Positions 8,738-18,516 of a stretch of DNA of 64,000 nt are shown one piece after another. Position 1 is the stretch's first letter. Each line of letters begins with the position of its first letter. The stretch covers positions 2,294,001 to 2,358,000 of the forward strand of contig CAWBUW010000012.1 in the NCBI GenBank assembly GCA_963792075.1, written 5' to 3'. Source of the stretch: CAWBUW01 sp963792075 (GTDB lineage Bacteria > Chloroflexota > Anaerolineae > Anaerolineales > UBA4823). A model generated the notes under the pieces. It was not told where the DNA came from and did no database searches. It saw only the letters and a list, made by a program, of their open reading frames with translations. Made by a program: the position numbers and the translations under genes.

Positions 8738-10738
8738 TCAATCTGAAGGGAGTTCCCATTCGCTGGTAAGCGAGAGCGGAGCTGTTCCAGATAGGGAAAT
8801 TGAAAATGAAAGCGATGGAATTTTATAACCGTATGTAGGCGCTGTCCAGCCCCAGGTAGGGTGTACGGGCCCTGCACCCATCAGGCGTTGGCCCGCACGC
8901 GCCAACAGCGGGCGGAGTGCTGCACCTGGGCTGTGCACACACAGCTTGACCATGCCAGGGGGAGTACGCAGCAGGATTGTCACCTGGCTGAGTTGGACAT
9001 CCATTTCCCAGGGCAAGTCAGGCAGCAGCCAGTGCAGGCGGAGAGACAACGGCGTGGCTGAGGCAGGGTTGGAACCGGGCAGCATTAAATCCGTGATGAT
9101 CCAACGGGACGGCTGGTATTCTACACTGCGTTGGTGCCGTAATCCCAGGCGGCGGTAGCCATCGTGTTCGGCAGTGACGCGCTGGCAGCTACTATCTCCG
9201 TCATATTCCTGTCGTACCAGGCGCGCCTGCGCCCAATCCAGGTACAGGAAACGCCCTGCGCGGGTCATTTGTTCCAGCCCATTGACGGTCAGCGTATTAT
9301 GCACGGCTGTGTGGGTCAGGGCGTTGTCCCATGGAGGAGCGGCATTATACAGGTACGTGCCAGCATCCTGCGCCAGGTTCAGGCCGCGCCACCACAGATC
9401 CAGGTGGAGCTGGTCCGCGTGACCCGGCCGAGAGTTAAAGTGGGCCAGCCGGAGGTAAGCCCAGGATTGCCCATCTGGGGCGTGCAGGCAGAGCGGCTCG
9501 CTGTCTGCTGTTGGGAGGGAGGGGAGAGCGTGCTCATCTGGAAGCGCCAGCCCCAGCCAAAGGGCAGGCTCATTCCAGGGGCCATCCGGGAAGCAGCGCC
9601 GGTTCAGGAAGGCCAGGGCAGCCGCACTCAGGGTTGGGCGATAATCATCATATGGGCAGGCCGCAAGCGGGAAAATCAGCGCGCCATCGTTGGGGCCCAG
9701 GTTGGGGACCTTTCCGGATTCTGGATTGCACAAAGCCAGCAGCCAACGCGTTGCAGCCGCCAGGCGCTGGCGCGTGCGTTCGGGCCAAGCCTGGTGTTGG
9801 TGGCGCGCCAACGCGCCTGCCCACAAGGCAGCCTGCAGGACCAGGCGGTGATAATTGGTCGAGTGCTGGCTGTAAGCACCTGACGGAGTGATTTGGGTCT
9901 GCAAGGCCTGGTTCAGCCAGCGCCAACCGAGTTCTCGCCAATGGCTGGCTTGATGATGGTGTGGAAGCGCCAAACCCGCGGTGTAAAGCCCGGCTGCTTC
10001 ACTGATCAGGTGGTTATTCTGCTGTGCCCTGGCATAAGCCAGGCTGGGAGGAATGCGCTCGGCATGATCCACGAGCACTTGGGCCAGGCGTTCGCGGCGC
10101 GGCGCGGTGGATTGTGGGGCAGAAGCAAAGACCTGCCCGGCAAAGACCAGGGCGATCAGGCGCATAGCTACTTCCTGAGCAGAAGCCCAATGCGGCCCCA
10201 GGTTGGGAGGGTTGGCAGCCAGGAAGGTTTCGAGAAAAGTCCAGAAGCTCTGCGCATAGATGTGGTTCTCGCTGAGCTGATAGGCGCGCGCCAGGACGAT
10301 CACCCAGCCGAACCGTCCCGGCTCCCAGGTGAATTTGATGTCCTGCTGGCGCAAGTCTGTGTTCTCGAAGCCAGGGTTGCTGCTGGGCAGGCCGTTTTCG
10401 TAGGCCGTCCAGTGCTGCAGCGGACCGGGGAACTCTAGCTGCAGAGGCAGCGCTGGCCCGCCAAACAACCGCACCTGTCCTGCCACGATTTCGTCTGCTT
10501 CTGCCAGCAGAGTGGTAGCGCCTTCTTCCCCCAGCCGCGCTCTCAACTCGGTTGAATTGGGAATAGAGAATAGACTGGCAGCCAGTTTGAGCTGTCCTGG
10601 CAGCGCAGGATAGCCGCCGGGCGGCGTGCGTCTGCGCTGCCAGCCACTGCGCACGCTTACCTGGTGCCAGGCGTAAAGAGCCACAGCCTGTGGCCCAAGC
10701 TGCCGGAAGGCTTTTAAACGGGTAGTGAGCCAGGACAT
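8738..10738 (-). CDS. Heparinase II/III family (alginate-lyase-like) protein
   Basis: 666 residues. The N-terminal half is an alpha/alpha toroid (for example FTWEPGRFGWVIVLARAY, the AQQNNHLISEAAGLYTAG block with the conserved Asn-His), and the C-terminal half is the heparinase II/III beta-sandwich (RPGHADQLHLDLWWRGLNLAQDAGTY). These proteins cleave or bind acidic polysaccharides; in O-antigen and EPS loci they often process the nascent polymer. There is no signal peptide, so an intracellular or non-classical location is possible. It pairs with the downstream glycosyltransferase. Confidence 0.85.
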   Translation of the reverse strand: MSWLTTRLKAFRQLGPQAVALYAWHQVSVRSGWQRRRTPPGGYPALPGQLKLAASLFSIPNSTELRARLGEEGATTLLAEADEIVAGQVRLFGGPALPLQLEFPGPLQHWTAYENGLPSSNPGFENTDLRQQDIKFTWEPGRFGWVIVLARAYQLSENHIYAQSFWTFLETFLAANPPNLGPHWASAQEVAMRLIALVFAGQVFASAPQSTAPRRERLAQVLVDHAERIPPSLAYARAQQNNHLISEAAGLYTAGLALPHHHQASHWRELGWRWLNQALQTQITPSGAYSQHSTNYHRLVLQAALWAGALARHQHQAWPERTRQRLAAATRWLLALCNPESGKVPNLGPNDGALIFPLAACPYDDYRPTLSAAALAFLNRRCFPDGPWNEPALWLGLALPDEHALPSLPTADSEPLCLHAPDGQSWAYLRLAHFNSRPGHADQLHLDLWWRGLNLAQDAGTYLYNAAPPWDNALTHTAVHNTLTVNGLEQMTRAGRFLYLDWAQARLVRQEYDGDSSCQRVTAEHDGYRRLGLRHQRSVEYQPSRWIITDLMLPGSNPASATPLSLRLHWLLPDLPWEMDVQLSQVTILLRTPPGMVKLCVHSPGAALRPLLARAGQRLMGAGPVHPTWGWTAPTYGYKIPSLSFSISLSGTAPLSLTSEWELPSD

Positions 10739-10771
10739 ACCTGAAGGAAATCCTAAAACGACTTTGATTGA

Positions 10772-11299
10772 TTAACCTCTCCAGAAGCCCCGCCGCACGG
10801 GACGGATATCATTGGCGGTGATAAAGGCGTCTGGATCCACTTCGTTTACCATCTGGCGTACCAATTCAACGTGCTTGCGCAGTACACTGCAATTCAGCAA
10901 CGCCACTGAGCCATCTTTCCCGCGGGCAGGTATTTCAGTGGCACCAAAGCCTTGCTGGCGCAGGCGGTCGATGATGGCTGAGCCGCGCCGTGGGCTGACG
11001 ATGGTGAGCAAGACGTGCCCGATGGCCAGTTTCTCCTCGATGATCATCCCGACCACGTTGCCGGTGGCAAAACCCGCCGCATACCCAATGATGTTCAAGG
11101 GGTTATCCAGATGGCTGAGCGCGGTGCCGATTGCCAGGACAAAAACGCCTGCAGCGAAGAAGCTCAACAGCCAGGCGATCCCTTTTCGCCCGCGCATAAC
11201 GAAAAGCACGCGCAGGGTGTCGAGGGTCATATCCGTGACGCGCAAAGCAAAGATGATCCCGGCGCTCACCCACGCCGCGGGGGAGAGAAGGATTTCCAT
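10772..11299 (-). CDS. UPF0316 / DUF2179 membrane protein
   Basis: 175 residues. Three hydrophobic segments in the first 90 residues (DUF5698-type: RVTDMTLDTLRVLFVMRGRKG, then GYAAGFATGNVVGMIIEE) are followed by a cytoplasmic DUF2179 domain of about 70 residues with SPRRGSAIIDRLRQ and ITANDIRPV. The family's role is not established; the C-terminal fold resembles small regulatory ligand-binding domains. It sits 7 bp after the end of the phosphorylase gene and is likely co-transcribed with it. Confidence 0.8.
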   Translation of the reverse strand: MEILLSPAAWVSAGIIFALRVTDMTLDTLRVLFVMRGRKGIAWLLSFFAAGVFVLAIGTALSHLDNPLNIIGYAAGFATGNVVGMIIEEKLAIGHVLLTIVSPRRGSAIIDRLRQQGFGATEIPARGKDGSVALLNCSVLRKHVELVRQMVNEVDPDAFITANDIRPVRRGFWRG

Positions 11300-11306
11300 G
11301 GCAGGG

Positions 11307-13463
11307 TTACTCCTGTTCTTTTTGGGCGGGGAAGTACATCCGCTGAGTATATTCTTTCACCATGCGGTGCATGTTGAAACGCGGTGAAAGTGTCCGGAGC
11401 GACTCTTTCATGCGCTCCATCCAACCGCCGGGCAGGCCATCGGCGGTGCGCTCCTGATAAAACAGCGGGACAATCTCTTCTTCCAGGGTCTTGTACAACA
11501 ACTCGGCGTCTGCCGTGTCTTGTTGGTTTTGATCGCTGTATTCGGTGTCGCTGCCGATTGCCCAGCCATTCGACCCATTGTATCCCTCGGCCCACCAGCC
11601 ATCTAACACGGAGAAGTTTAGCACGCCATTCAAGGCAGCTTTCTGGCCGGAGGTTCCCGAGGCTTCATTCGGTTTGCGCGGTGTGTTCAGCCAGACATCC
11701 ACGCCCTGTACCAGATAGCGTGCCAGGTTCATGTCATAATCTTCGAGAAACACCAACCGCCCGCCCGTTTCAGCTTTCTTGACTGCCCGGTAGACTTCTT
11801 GGATCAACAGCTTGCCGGGCTCATCTGCAGGATGTGCTTTCCCGGCAAAAATGATCTGCACCGGCAGGTTAGGCCGGTTGATGATGCTGAGCAGCCGGTT
11901 CAAGTCGCGCAGGACCAGGCTGGCGCGTTTGTAAGTGGCAAAGCGCCGGGCAAAGCCGATCGTCAGAGCGTAGGGATCGAGCAGCACGCCGGAAGCGATC
12001 ACCTGGACGGGGTGCACGCCTGCGTTCAACCATTGGTCTCGGGAGCGCTCACGCACATAATAAACCAGCTTGCGTTTCAAATGCCTCCGCAGCGCCCACA
12101 AGTCTTCATCCGGAATATGGTCAATTTTTTCCCAAACCGCCGGATCATCCATGTGCTCGCGCCATCCGTTTCCTAGGTAGCGGTCATAGAGCCAACCCAG
12201 GCGGCGGGCGAGCCAGGTCTCGGCGTGCACGCCGTTGGTGATGGACGTGATAGGAACTTCTTCTTCACTCAAGCCTGGGTACAGGCTTGCCCACATGCGG
12301 CGGGCAACCTGCCCATGCAGCGCAGAGACACCATTGCGTTGATCGGCCATGCGCTGCGCTAAGACAGGCATACTGAAAGTTTCGCCGCCCCAGGATTGGC
12401 TCACACGGGCGACATTCACAAACTGCTCGCGGTCGAGTCCTAGCTGGGGCCACAGGTTCGTAAAATACTTGTCGATTAACCACAGGGGGAATTCATCGTT
12501 ACCGGCTGGCACCGGGGTGTGGGTGGTAAAGGTGGTGTTAGCGGCAACAGCCCGGCGGGCAGTTTCAAAATCCTGCCCGGCCAGGACCAGCTCACGCGCC
12601 CGCTCCAACCCCATGAATGCAGAGTGGCCTTCGTTCATATGCCATACCGTAGGTTCATAGCCCAACAGGCGCAGCGCGCGCACGCCACCTATACCCAGGA
12701 TCAGCTCCTGCGAGATGCGGGACTCCAAATCGCTGGTGTAAAGACGAGCGGTCAGCTCGCGGTCCGCCGGGGAGTTTTCATCTACGTTGCTGTCGAGTAG
12801 AAGGAGGGGCACACGGCCAACCTGAATCTTCCAGATGCGCAGGTAAACGAGACGTCCGGACAACTCAACAGAGATCGTTGCCGGTTTTTCTTTTGTATCG
12901 ATGATCGGCAGGATGGGCAATTCTTCGAAGTGCAGGGGGACGTTACGCGCTTCCTGCCAGCCATCCTCGGTGATACGTTGTGAGAAATAGCCCTGTGTGT
13001 AAAGGAAGCCCACTGCGACCAGGGGCAGGCCCACATCGCTGGAGGCTTTCAGATGATCCCCCGAGAGCACCCCCAGGCCGCCGGCATAGATGGGCAGTGT
13101 CTCATGCAGGCCGAACTCCGTGGAAAAATAAGCAATTGTATCCGCCTGGCGGAGCGGATAAGTCACGGAGAACCAGGTGTTTTGATTTTTCATGTAGCTG
13201 TCAAAGTTCTGTAAGATACGATCGTAATAATCCAGGTAATAACGATCGTGGGTCATTTCATCCAGACGCAAGCGCTTGACCTGGCGTAGAAAGCGCACAG
13301 GGTTATGATAGCTTCGCTCCCAAAGCGTGGGGTCGATGCGCAGGAAGAGGCGCTGCGCATCCGGATGCCAGGTCCACCACAGATTATAGACTAACTCGCC
13401 CAGGCGCTGGAGGCGGCGGGGCAGGTTGAACCGAATCGGAGATTTGGTCTGGTAAGTGGTCAT
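11307..13463 (-). CDS. glgP: Alpha-glucan (glycogen/maltodextrin) phosphorylase
   Basis: 718 residues, the shorter bacterial GT35 type with a DUF3417-like N-terminus (RRLQRLGELVYNLWWTWHPDA). It releases glucose-1-phosphate from glycogen or maltodextrin. The PLP region EASGTSGQKAALNG carries the cofactor lysine, followed by NGVLNFSVLDGWW. Other family marks are IAYFSTEFGLHETLPIYAGGLG near residue 115 and HMNEGHSAF. It is the first gene of a minus-strand unit and is divergent from lutA; a 20 bp palindrome lies between the two. Confidence 0.92.
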   Translation of the reverse strand: MTTYQTKSPIRFNLPRRLQRLGELVYNLWWTWHPDAQRLFLRIDPTLWERSYHNPVRFLRQVKRLRLDEMTHDRYYLDYYDRILQNFDSYMKNQNTWFSVTYPLRQADTIAYFSTEFGLHETLPIYAGGLGVLSGDHLKASSDVGLPLVAVGFLYTQGYFSQRITEDGWQEARNVPLHFEELPILPIIDTKEKPATISVELSGRLVYLRIWKIQVGRVPLLLLDSNVDENSPADRELTARLYTSDLESRISQELILGIGGVRALRLLGYEPTVWHMNEGHSAFMGLERARELVLAGQDFETARRAVAANTTFTTHTPVPAGNDEFPLWLIDKYFTNLWPQLGLDREQFVNVARVSQSWGGETFSMPVLAQRMADQRNGVSALHGQVARRMWASLYPGLSEEEVPITSITNGVHAETWLARRLGWLYDRYLGNGWREHMDDPAVWEKIDHIPDEDLWALRRHLKRKLVYYVRERSRDQWLNAGVHPVQVIASGVLLDPYALTIGFARRFATYKRASLVLRDLNRLLSIINRPNLPVQIIFAGKAHPADEPGKLLIQEVYRAVKKAETGGRLVFLEDYDMNLARYLVQGVDVWLNTPRKPNEASGTSGQKAALNGVLNFSVLDGWWAEGYNGSNGWAIGSDTEYSDQNQQDTADAELLYKTLEEEIVPLFYQERTADGLPGGWMERMKESLRTLSPRFNMHRMVKEYTQRMYFPAQKEQE

Positions 13464-13562
13464 GGTTCTTTCCTTCGCAGAGCAATTCTTCTGGGGACAT
13501 ATTCACCCGATTTTAGATTGTAACACTTTAAAGAAAGCCCTGCCACAATTAAGTGGGGGGTT

Positions 13563-13605
13563 GGGGGTTCAGCACGCTGCGCTTTGCGCAGCATGCTGAA
13601 CCCCC
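13563..13605. repeat. Palindrome, GCRAAGC apex (pair with 31629)
   Basis: 20-base arms around a TTT loop: GGGGGTTCAGCACGCTGCGC and its near-perfect complement (one C/A mismatch that is a G-U pair on the minus strand). On the minus strand the apex is GC-AAA-GC. It sits in the divergent gap between glgP and lutA, where no terminator is expected. The arms match the palindrome at 31629-31675 except for one base pair that changes on both sides, and the loop is inverted. Confidence 0.9.
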
Positions 13606-13638
13606 TAACATGTACCCCACAATTATAGGATAGGCTCT

Positions 13639-13659
13639 TATAATAGTGGGGGAGGCAGG
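13639..13659 (+). promoter_or_regulatory. -10 box and ribosome site of the lut locus
   Basis: A perfect TATAAT at 13639-13644 lies 20 bp before the lutA ATG; a strong GGGGGAGG ribosome site follows at about 13648-13655. No clear -35 box was found. The TATAAT and the ribosome site nearly touch, so the leader would be very short. Confidence 0.5.
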
Positions 13660-13664
13660 TATAC

Positions 13665-14432
13665 ATGGCCATAACTTCTGTTCAACTTTTCATTACATGT
13701 ATCGTAGATACGCTCTACCCGCAAGTCGGGGAGGCAGTGGTGAGCATCCTGGAGCGGCTGGGTGTGTCGGTGGAGTTCCCCACCGGTCAAACCTGCTGCG
13801 GACAGCCTGCTTTCAACACTGGAGCGCGCAACCTGGCGCGTCCCATGGCGGAACATACGCTCCGAGTCCTTGAAGCCACAACGGGCCCCGTGGTGGTGCC
13901 TTCCGGTTCGTGCGCCTCGATGATCCGCCATTCTTACCCGGAACTATTTGCAGGAGATACCACCTGGCTGCCCAGGGCGCGGGCGCTGGCGGAACGCACT
14001 TTCGAATTTAGTGAGTTCCTGGTGGACCGTTTAGGTGTGACGGATGTAGGGGCACGTTACCCCGGTCCGGTCACGTATCATTCCTCCTGTCATTTGCTGC
14101 GAGAGTTGGGCGTCGACCGCCAGCCGCGGGCTTTGCTGGCCGCGGTGCGAGATTCAAACTTACCAGGCGACCAGCCGCTGCGCGTAGTCGAGTTACCTGA
14201 AACACAAGAGTGCTGTGGCTTTGGTGGGGTGTTTTCAGTGGAACATCCCCAAATTTCTACCGCCATGCTGGAGCGCAAGCTGGCGAATGTTTCCGCCACA
14301 CAAGCTCCGGTGGTAGTTTCGTGTGACGCAGGTTGTATCACCAATATCAATGGCGGGCTGCACCGGCGGGGGATGTCACAGCGAGTGGTGCACATTGCAG
14401 AAGTGCTGGCGGGGAATGGGAGGTCAAAATGA
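13665..14432 (+). CDS. lutA: (Fe-S)-binding protein, lactate utilisation subunit LutA/LldE
   Basis: 255 residues. Two cysteine-rich CCG domains are visible: TCCGQPAFN near residue 45 and ECCGFGGVFS near residue 185, each bringing a non-cubane-type or [4Fe-4S] cluster as in heterodisulfide reductase-like proteins. LutABC oxidises L-lactate to pyruvate. The stop overlaps the next start (ATGA at 14429-14432), so lutA and lutB are translationally coupled. A strong ribosome site precedes the ATG at 13665. Confidence 0.9.
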   Translation: MAITSVQLFITCIVDTLYPQVGEAVVSILERLGVSVEFPTGQTCCGQPAFNTGARNLARPMAEHTLRVLEATTGPVVVPSGSCASMIRHSYPELFAGDTTWLPRARALAERTFEFSEFLVDRLGVTDVGARYPGPVTYHSSCHLLRELGVDRQPRALLAAVRDSNLPGDQPLRVVELPETQECCGFGGVFSVEHPQISTAMLERKLANVSATQAPVVVSCDAGCITNINGGLHRRGMSQRVVHIAEVLAGNGRSK

Positions 14433-16475
14433 GCCGCGCCTTTCGGACCCAGATCCAGGCTAAGCTGGCGGATGCGAATTTGCAGGCTGCGCTGGACGCT
14501 AACGCCGAGCGGCGCGTACGCGTGCGCCAACAATCACTGGCTTCGCTGCCAGATTTCGCTGCTCGCCGCTTGCGAGCGCATGAAATACGCGCCGGGGTTG
14601 TGGCCCATTTGGAGGGTTACCTGGATCAGTTTACCCGGCGCGTCCAGGAGAATGGCATCACGGTGCACCGGGCGGCTAACGCAGCGGAGGCGGTGCGGAT
14701 TGTGCTGCAGATTGCACGCCAGCAGGATGCCCACCTGGTGGCGAAGTCGAAGACCATGGTGAGCGAGGAGATCCACTTGAACCGGGCGCTGGAAGCGGCC
14801 GGTCTGCAAGCCGTCGAGACAGACTTGGGGGAATATATCGTGCAGTTGCGCGGCGAAGCGCCTTCCCACATCATTACGCCGGCGGTGCATTTGCGACGCA
14901 GTGACGTGGGCAAGACCTTCCATGAGAAGCTCGGTGTGCCCTATACGGATGATATTCCTACGCTGACCGAAGTGGCCCGGCGGATGTTACGCCAGGTCTT
15001 CCTCAGCGCAGAAGTGGGGCTTTCAGGAGTAAATTTTGGCGTTGTGGAGAATGGCCTGTTATGTGTGCTGACCAACGAAGGCAATGGGCGCATGGTGACT
15101 ACGGTGCCGCCGGTGCACATTGCGCTGATGGGCATCGAGCGCATGGTGCCTACTTTAGATGACCTGGCCTTGATGCTTTCGCTGCTGCCGCGTTCGGCAA
15201 CCGGGCAGAAGATGACAGTCTACGCCAGCTTGCTGCATGGCCCGCGCCGCCCGGGTGACCCAGATGGTCCGCAGGCGCGCCATCTGGTGTTGGTGGATAA
15301 CGGGCGGTCGGCGCTGCGCGGTTCTGCGTTAGAGGAAGCGCTGTGCTGCATTCGTTGCGGAGCTTGCCTGAACGCCTGCCCGGTGTTTCGTGAGATTGGG
15401 GGGCATGCTTATGTCGGCCAGGCAGGGCAAGCCAGCCCTTATCCGGGGCCCATTGGCAGCGTGCTCTCTCCGGCGCTGTTTGGGCAACTTGAATTCGGCC
15501 ACCTGGCGCGCGCCTCCAGCCTGTGCGGAGCCTGCCGGGAGGCTTGCCCGGTGGATATCGATTTACCTCGCCTGCTGCTGCGCGTACGCGGCAGGGGGCA
15601 AGACGCTCGAAACCAGGCGCATCCCTGCGGGTGTGCCCGGCCCTCTGAACTGGGGCCTGCGCTTGTTCGGCTGGGCGGCAGTTTCGCCGCGGCGCTTTCA
15701 CCTGGCGCAGCGAGCAGCCGGCTTGTTCAGCCGCCTGATTTCGCCCGTCTCGCCCTGGCTGCGCATGCCAGCCATTACCGGGTGGGGCTTTTCAAAGGAT
15801 TTTCCACGCCCGGCGCTGCGAACCTTCCGGCAGCGCTTCGTGGCACAGCAGCGGACTCGCGCAATAAAGCAAACGCAGTTGGAAAATTTGCCTGTCCCTG
15901 GAAATACGCAAGCACAAAGCCCAATGATTGCCTCCTCCACCACGGCTGTTCAGGAATCACAACCGCTGAGCATTCGTTTTGAGCAAGAATTAGCTGCGCT
16001 GGGGGGACGTGTAGTGCGCTGCACAGTCAATGAACTGCCCCAGCGGCTGCTGGCTGAATTAGAGCAGCGTGGGATCCAGGATGTGATGGCCTGGGATGAA
16101 GAGCACCTGGTGCCGGGTTTGCGCGCCGCGCTGGTAGAAGTGGGGGTTCGCCTGCTGGATGTACCTTCCCCCACCTGCCAGGCCGGGCTGACCGGAGCGC
16201 TGGCAGGCGCTGCTGAGACGGGCACGCTGGCGCTGCCTGGGGGGCCTGGGCGGATGCTCTCGGCTTCGCTGCTGCCTCAGGTACACCTGGCAGTCCTGGA
16301 TGAACGCGCAATCCACGCCACGCTGGCAGAAGTCCTGGCTTTACCTGGACTGCAAGAGCCAGCCGCGGCTGCTTTGGTAACCGGCCCTTCTCGTACAGCC
16401 GATATTGAGATGGCGCTCACCATCGGCGTACACGGGCCGAAAGAGTTGATCGTGTTTATTTTCTCCGGCGGATAA
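14429..16475 (+). CDS. lutB: LutB-LutC fusion protein with a +1 frameshift
   Basis: Two reading frames join into one protein of about 681 residues if one G is removed from the G5 run at 15594-15598. The first part is LutB (LUD domain, then ferredoxin motifs CIRCGACLNACPV and CGACREACPVDIDLP). After the shift comes the LutB C-terminus (PLNWGLRLFGWAAVSPRRF), and with no stop the frame continues through a linker into a LutC-type LUD domain (GTLALPGGPGRMLSAS, TGPSRTADIEMALTIGVHGP). LutB and LutC are usually separate proteins. An internal ATG at 15924 could start LutC alone, but it has no ribosome site. The shift is most likely a sequencing indel. The last 20 bp overlap the convergent next gene. 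Confidence 0.8.
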
Positions 16476-16905
16476 AGAGCAGCAATCCGACCACAAAGAG
16501 TGTGGCCAGCGAAGCCAGGCCGACGATGATGGCCATCGAAAGGCCCGTCCCCGTGGTTTTGGTTGTGGTGGAAGTACCTTCAGAGGGGACCGGCGCGCCC
16601 GATTCGGACGTGGGTTGGCCGCTCCCAGCCGCAGCCGATCCGTCCGTTGCTGGGGCAGCCGCGGCCGGAGCTACCAGGGGTTCTGAGGTGAAGGTCGGAG
16701 CGGGCAAGGGAGGGGACTCGCTCAGAGATTTGGCTGCTGCCTCGGTCGGAATTGACGTGGGTATGGGAGTAGCGGTAGGAAAACCGCCGCCATCAGCTCG
16801 CGCAGCGAAGTGAGGCAAAGCCAGCATTCCCAGGAGCAGGCTGGTCAGGATCATCCCTGTGATCAGGTGCACGAGAGGGGGAGATTTTGAGATTTGGTTC
16901 TGCAT
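16456..16905 (-). CDS. Ser/Thr/Pro-rich surface protein with N- and C-terminal membrane segments
   Basis: 149 residues. A signal-peptide-like segment (about 14-36, LITGMILTSLLLGMLALP, then an ARA cleavage-like site) is followed by about 80 residues of low-complexity Pro/Thr/Ser/Ala, then a hydrophobic segment (about 122-143) and the basic tail RRRK. This layout resembles a cell-wall anchored or bitopic surface protein. No LPXTG, LAXTG or NPXTG motif precedes the last segment (it reads TTKTTGTGLS), so sortase attachment is uncertain. It is convergent with and overlaps the lutBC 3' end by 20 bp. Function unknown. Confidence 0.65.
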   Translation of the reverse strand: MQNQISKSPPLVHLITGMILTSLLLGMLALPHFAARADGGGFPTATPIPTSIPTEAAAKSLSESPPLPAPTFTSEPLVAPAAAAPATDGSAAAGSGQPTSESGAPVPSEGTSTTTKTTGTGLSMAIIVGLASLATLFVVGLLLFIRRRK

Positions 16906-16962
16906 TGGTGCAGTCCTTTCTAAACTTGGCTGGTAACCCTACATGAAACCAGCGCCGTAGAA

Positions 16963-18510
16963 CTAAAGCAAATTAAGTGTACGAAAGACCCCATCCGAGT
17001 CGGCAGCGAAATCTTCTACCGCCAGGACAGCCTCCAGGTTGAGTGGTCCGTATATATGGGGGAAAAGGTTGCCTTCAGCAGGCTCCCAGCGCAGCTCAGC
17101 GTGCAGGCGCTGCGGGGCGATCCATAGCAGTACCAGGTCTGATGCGCCGTGGAAAAAGCGGTTGGCAGTCGCCAGTGCCTGTTGGGGGGTGGAACAGTGA
17201 ATGAACCCCTCGTGTTCGAGGGAGGCAGCTCGGTATTCGCCGCGCTGGCGAGCCTGTTCCCAATCTGCTCTTGGGCAGATGTGAACGAGCGCATGGGCAC
17301 GCAGCAGGCGCGCCACACGCTGCACCACGGCTTCTGCTACTTCTGCCTTACTGAGCAGAGGCAGGTGTTCGGCACTTCCGCTGGCATCCAGGAGTACAAC
17401 CCGGTTGGTGTCCACGTTGAAACCTGCGTCTGCGGCAGAAATATCATTGGCAACGATCAAGTCAAGGTGTTTGGCTTGCAGCTTACGCGTCGCATTGGCG
17501 AGTAGATCCTGGGTCTCGGCGGCGAAACCTACCACGACTTCGGGATAACTCTGGGTAGTTTTAACTTCCGCGACGGCAGCCAGGATGTCCGGGCTGCGCT
17601 CCAATTCGACTTGCGGCACTCCGTCTTCTTTCTTGATCTTTTGACCGGCAGGAGCAGCCGGGCGGAAATCGGCGACGGCGGCTGCCATCAGCAGCGCGTC
17701 GGAGCCAGGGATTTGTGCCAGGACAGCTTCGAGCATCTCCTGTGCGGTGCGTATATCGATGCGACGCGCCCCAACCGGCTCCTCGAGAGCGCTGGGTCCC
17801 GAGATCAAAGTGACAGATGCGCCTAGATCGAGGGCGGCTTGTGCCAGGGCGTATCCCTGTTTGCCCGACGAGCGGTTGCTGATGGCACGCACCGGGTCAA
17901 TGGGTTCTTGCGTCCCGGCCGCGGTGACGAGCATATGCCGTCCCGCGAGGGGGCCGCCGTGAGCGAGCGCCAGGCGAATATGCCCCAGCAGTTCAGCCGG
18001 CTCGATCATGCGCCCGACGCCCACCAGGCCGGAAGCCAGGTGGCCGGCAGCCGGGCCCAGGATGCCCACCCCGCGTTGGCGCAGGGTCTCCAGGTTGGCC
18101 TGGGTGGCAGGGTGCATGAACATCCCTCCATCCATGGCGGGAGCGACGAGTACCGGGCAGCGTGCGGCCAGCGCCGCGACGGTGAGTAGATTATCTGCGA
18201 TACCGTGCGCCAGGCGTGCCAGTGTATTGGCTGAGGCCGGAGCGATGACAACCAGGTCAGTCTGGTGAGCCAATTCGATATGCAGCACGTGCCCCTCGCA
18301 CCCCCACAAGTCTGCATCGATGTAAGCCCGGCGTCCAGTGACAGATTGGAAGGTGAGCGGAGTGAGGAACTGCTGGGCGGCTTCCGTTAACACCACATCT
18401 ACCCATGCGCCAGCCTGGTGCAGCTTGGAAGCCAGGTCAGCAGCTTTGTAGCAGGCGATTGAGCCGGTAACCCCAAGCAGGATGTGTTTGCCGGTCAGAG
18501 GAGTATTCAT
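16963..18510 (-). CDS. coaBC: Phosphopantothenoylcysteine decarboxylase / phosphopantothenate-cysteine ligase fused to DUF952
   Basis: 515 residues from the ATG at 18510; a start 18 bases upstream is possible but overlaps the -10 box. CoaC is the flavoprotein half (LGVTGSIACYKAADL, then APASANTLARLAHGIADNLL), CoaB the ligase half (ISNRSSGKQGYALAQAA, AAAVADFRP, then KIKKE). Together they make 4'-phosphopantetheine for CoA. The ordinary protein is about 400 residues; here the last 110 residues form a DUF952 domain (HICPRADWEQARQRGEY, EGFIHCSTPQQ, FPHIYGPL). This fusion is unusual. The DUF952 role is unknown; its fold is ADP-ribosyltransferase-like in some reports, which I cannot test here. Confidence 0.88.
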   Translation of the reverse strand: MNTPLTGKHILLGVTGSIACYKAADLASKLHQAGAWVDVVLTEAAQQFLTPLTFQSVTGRRAYIDADLWGCEGHVLHIELAHQTDLVVIAPASANTLARLAHGIADNLLTVAALAARCPVLVAPAMDGGMFMHPATQANLETLRQRGVGILGPAAGHLASGLVGVGRMIEPAELLGHIRLALAHGGPLAGRHMLVTAAGTQEPIDPVRAISNRSSGKQGYALAQAALDLGASVTLISGPSALEEPVGARRIDIRTAQEMLEAVLAQIPGSDALLMAAAVADFRPAAPAGQKIKKEDGVPQVELERSPDILAAVAEVKTTQSYPEVVVGFAAETQDLLANATRKLQAKHLDLIVANDISAADAGFNVDTNRVVLLDASGSAEHLPLLSKAEVAEAVVQRVARLLRAHALVHICPRADWEQARQRGEYRAASLEHEGFIHCSTPQQALATANRFFHGASDLVLLWIAPQRLHAELRWEPAEGNLFPHIYGPLNLEAVLAVEDFAADSDGVFRTLNLL

Positions 18511-18516
18511 AATCTT

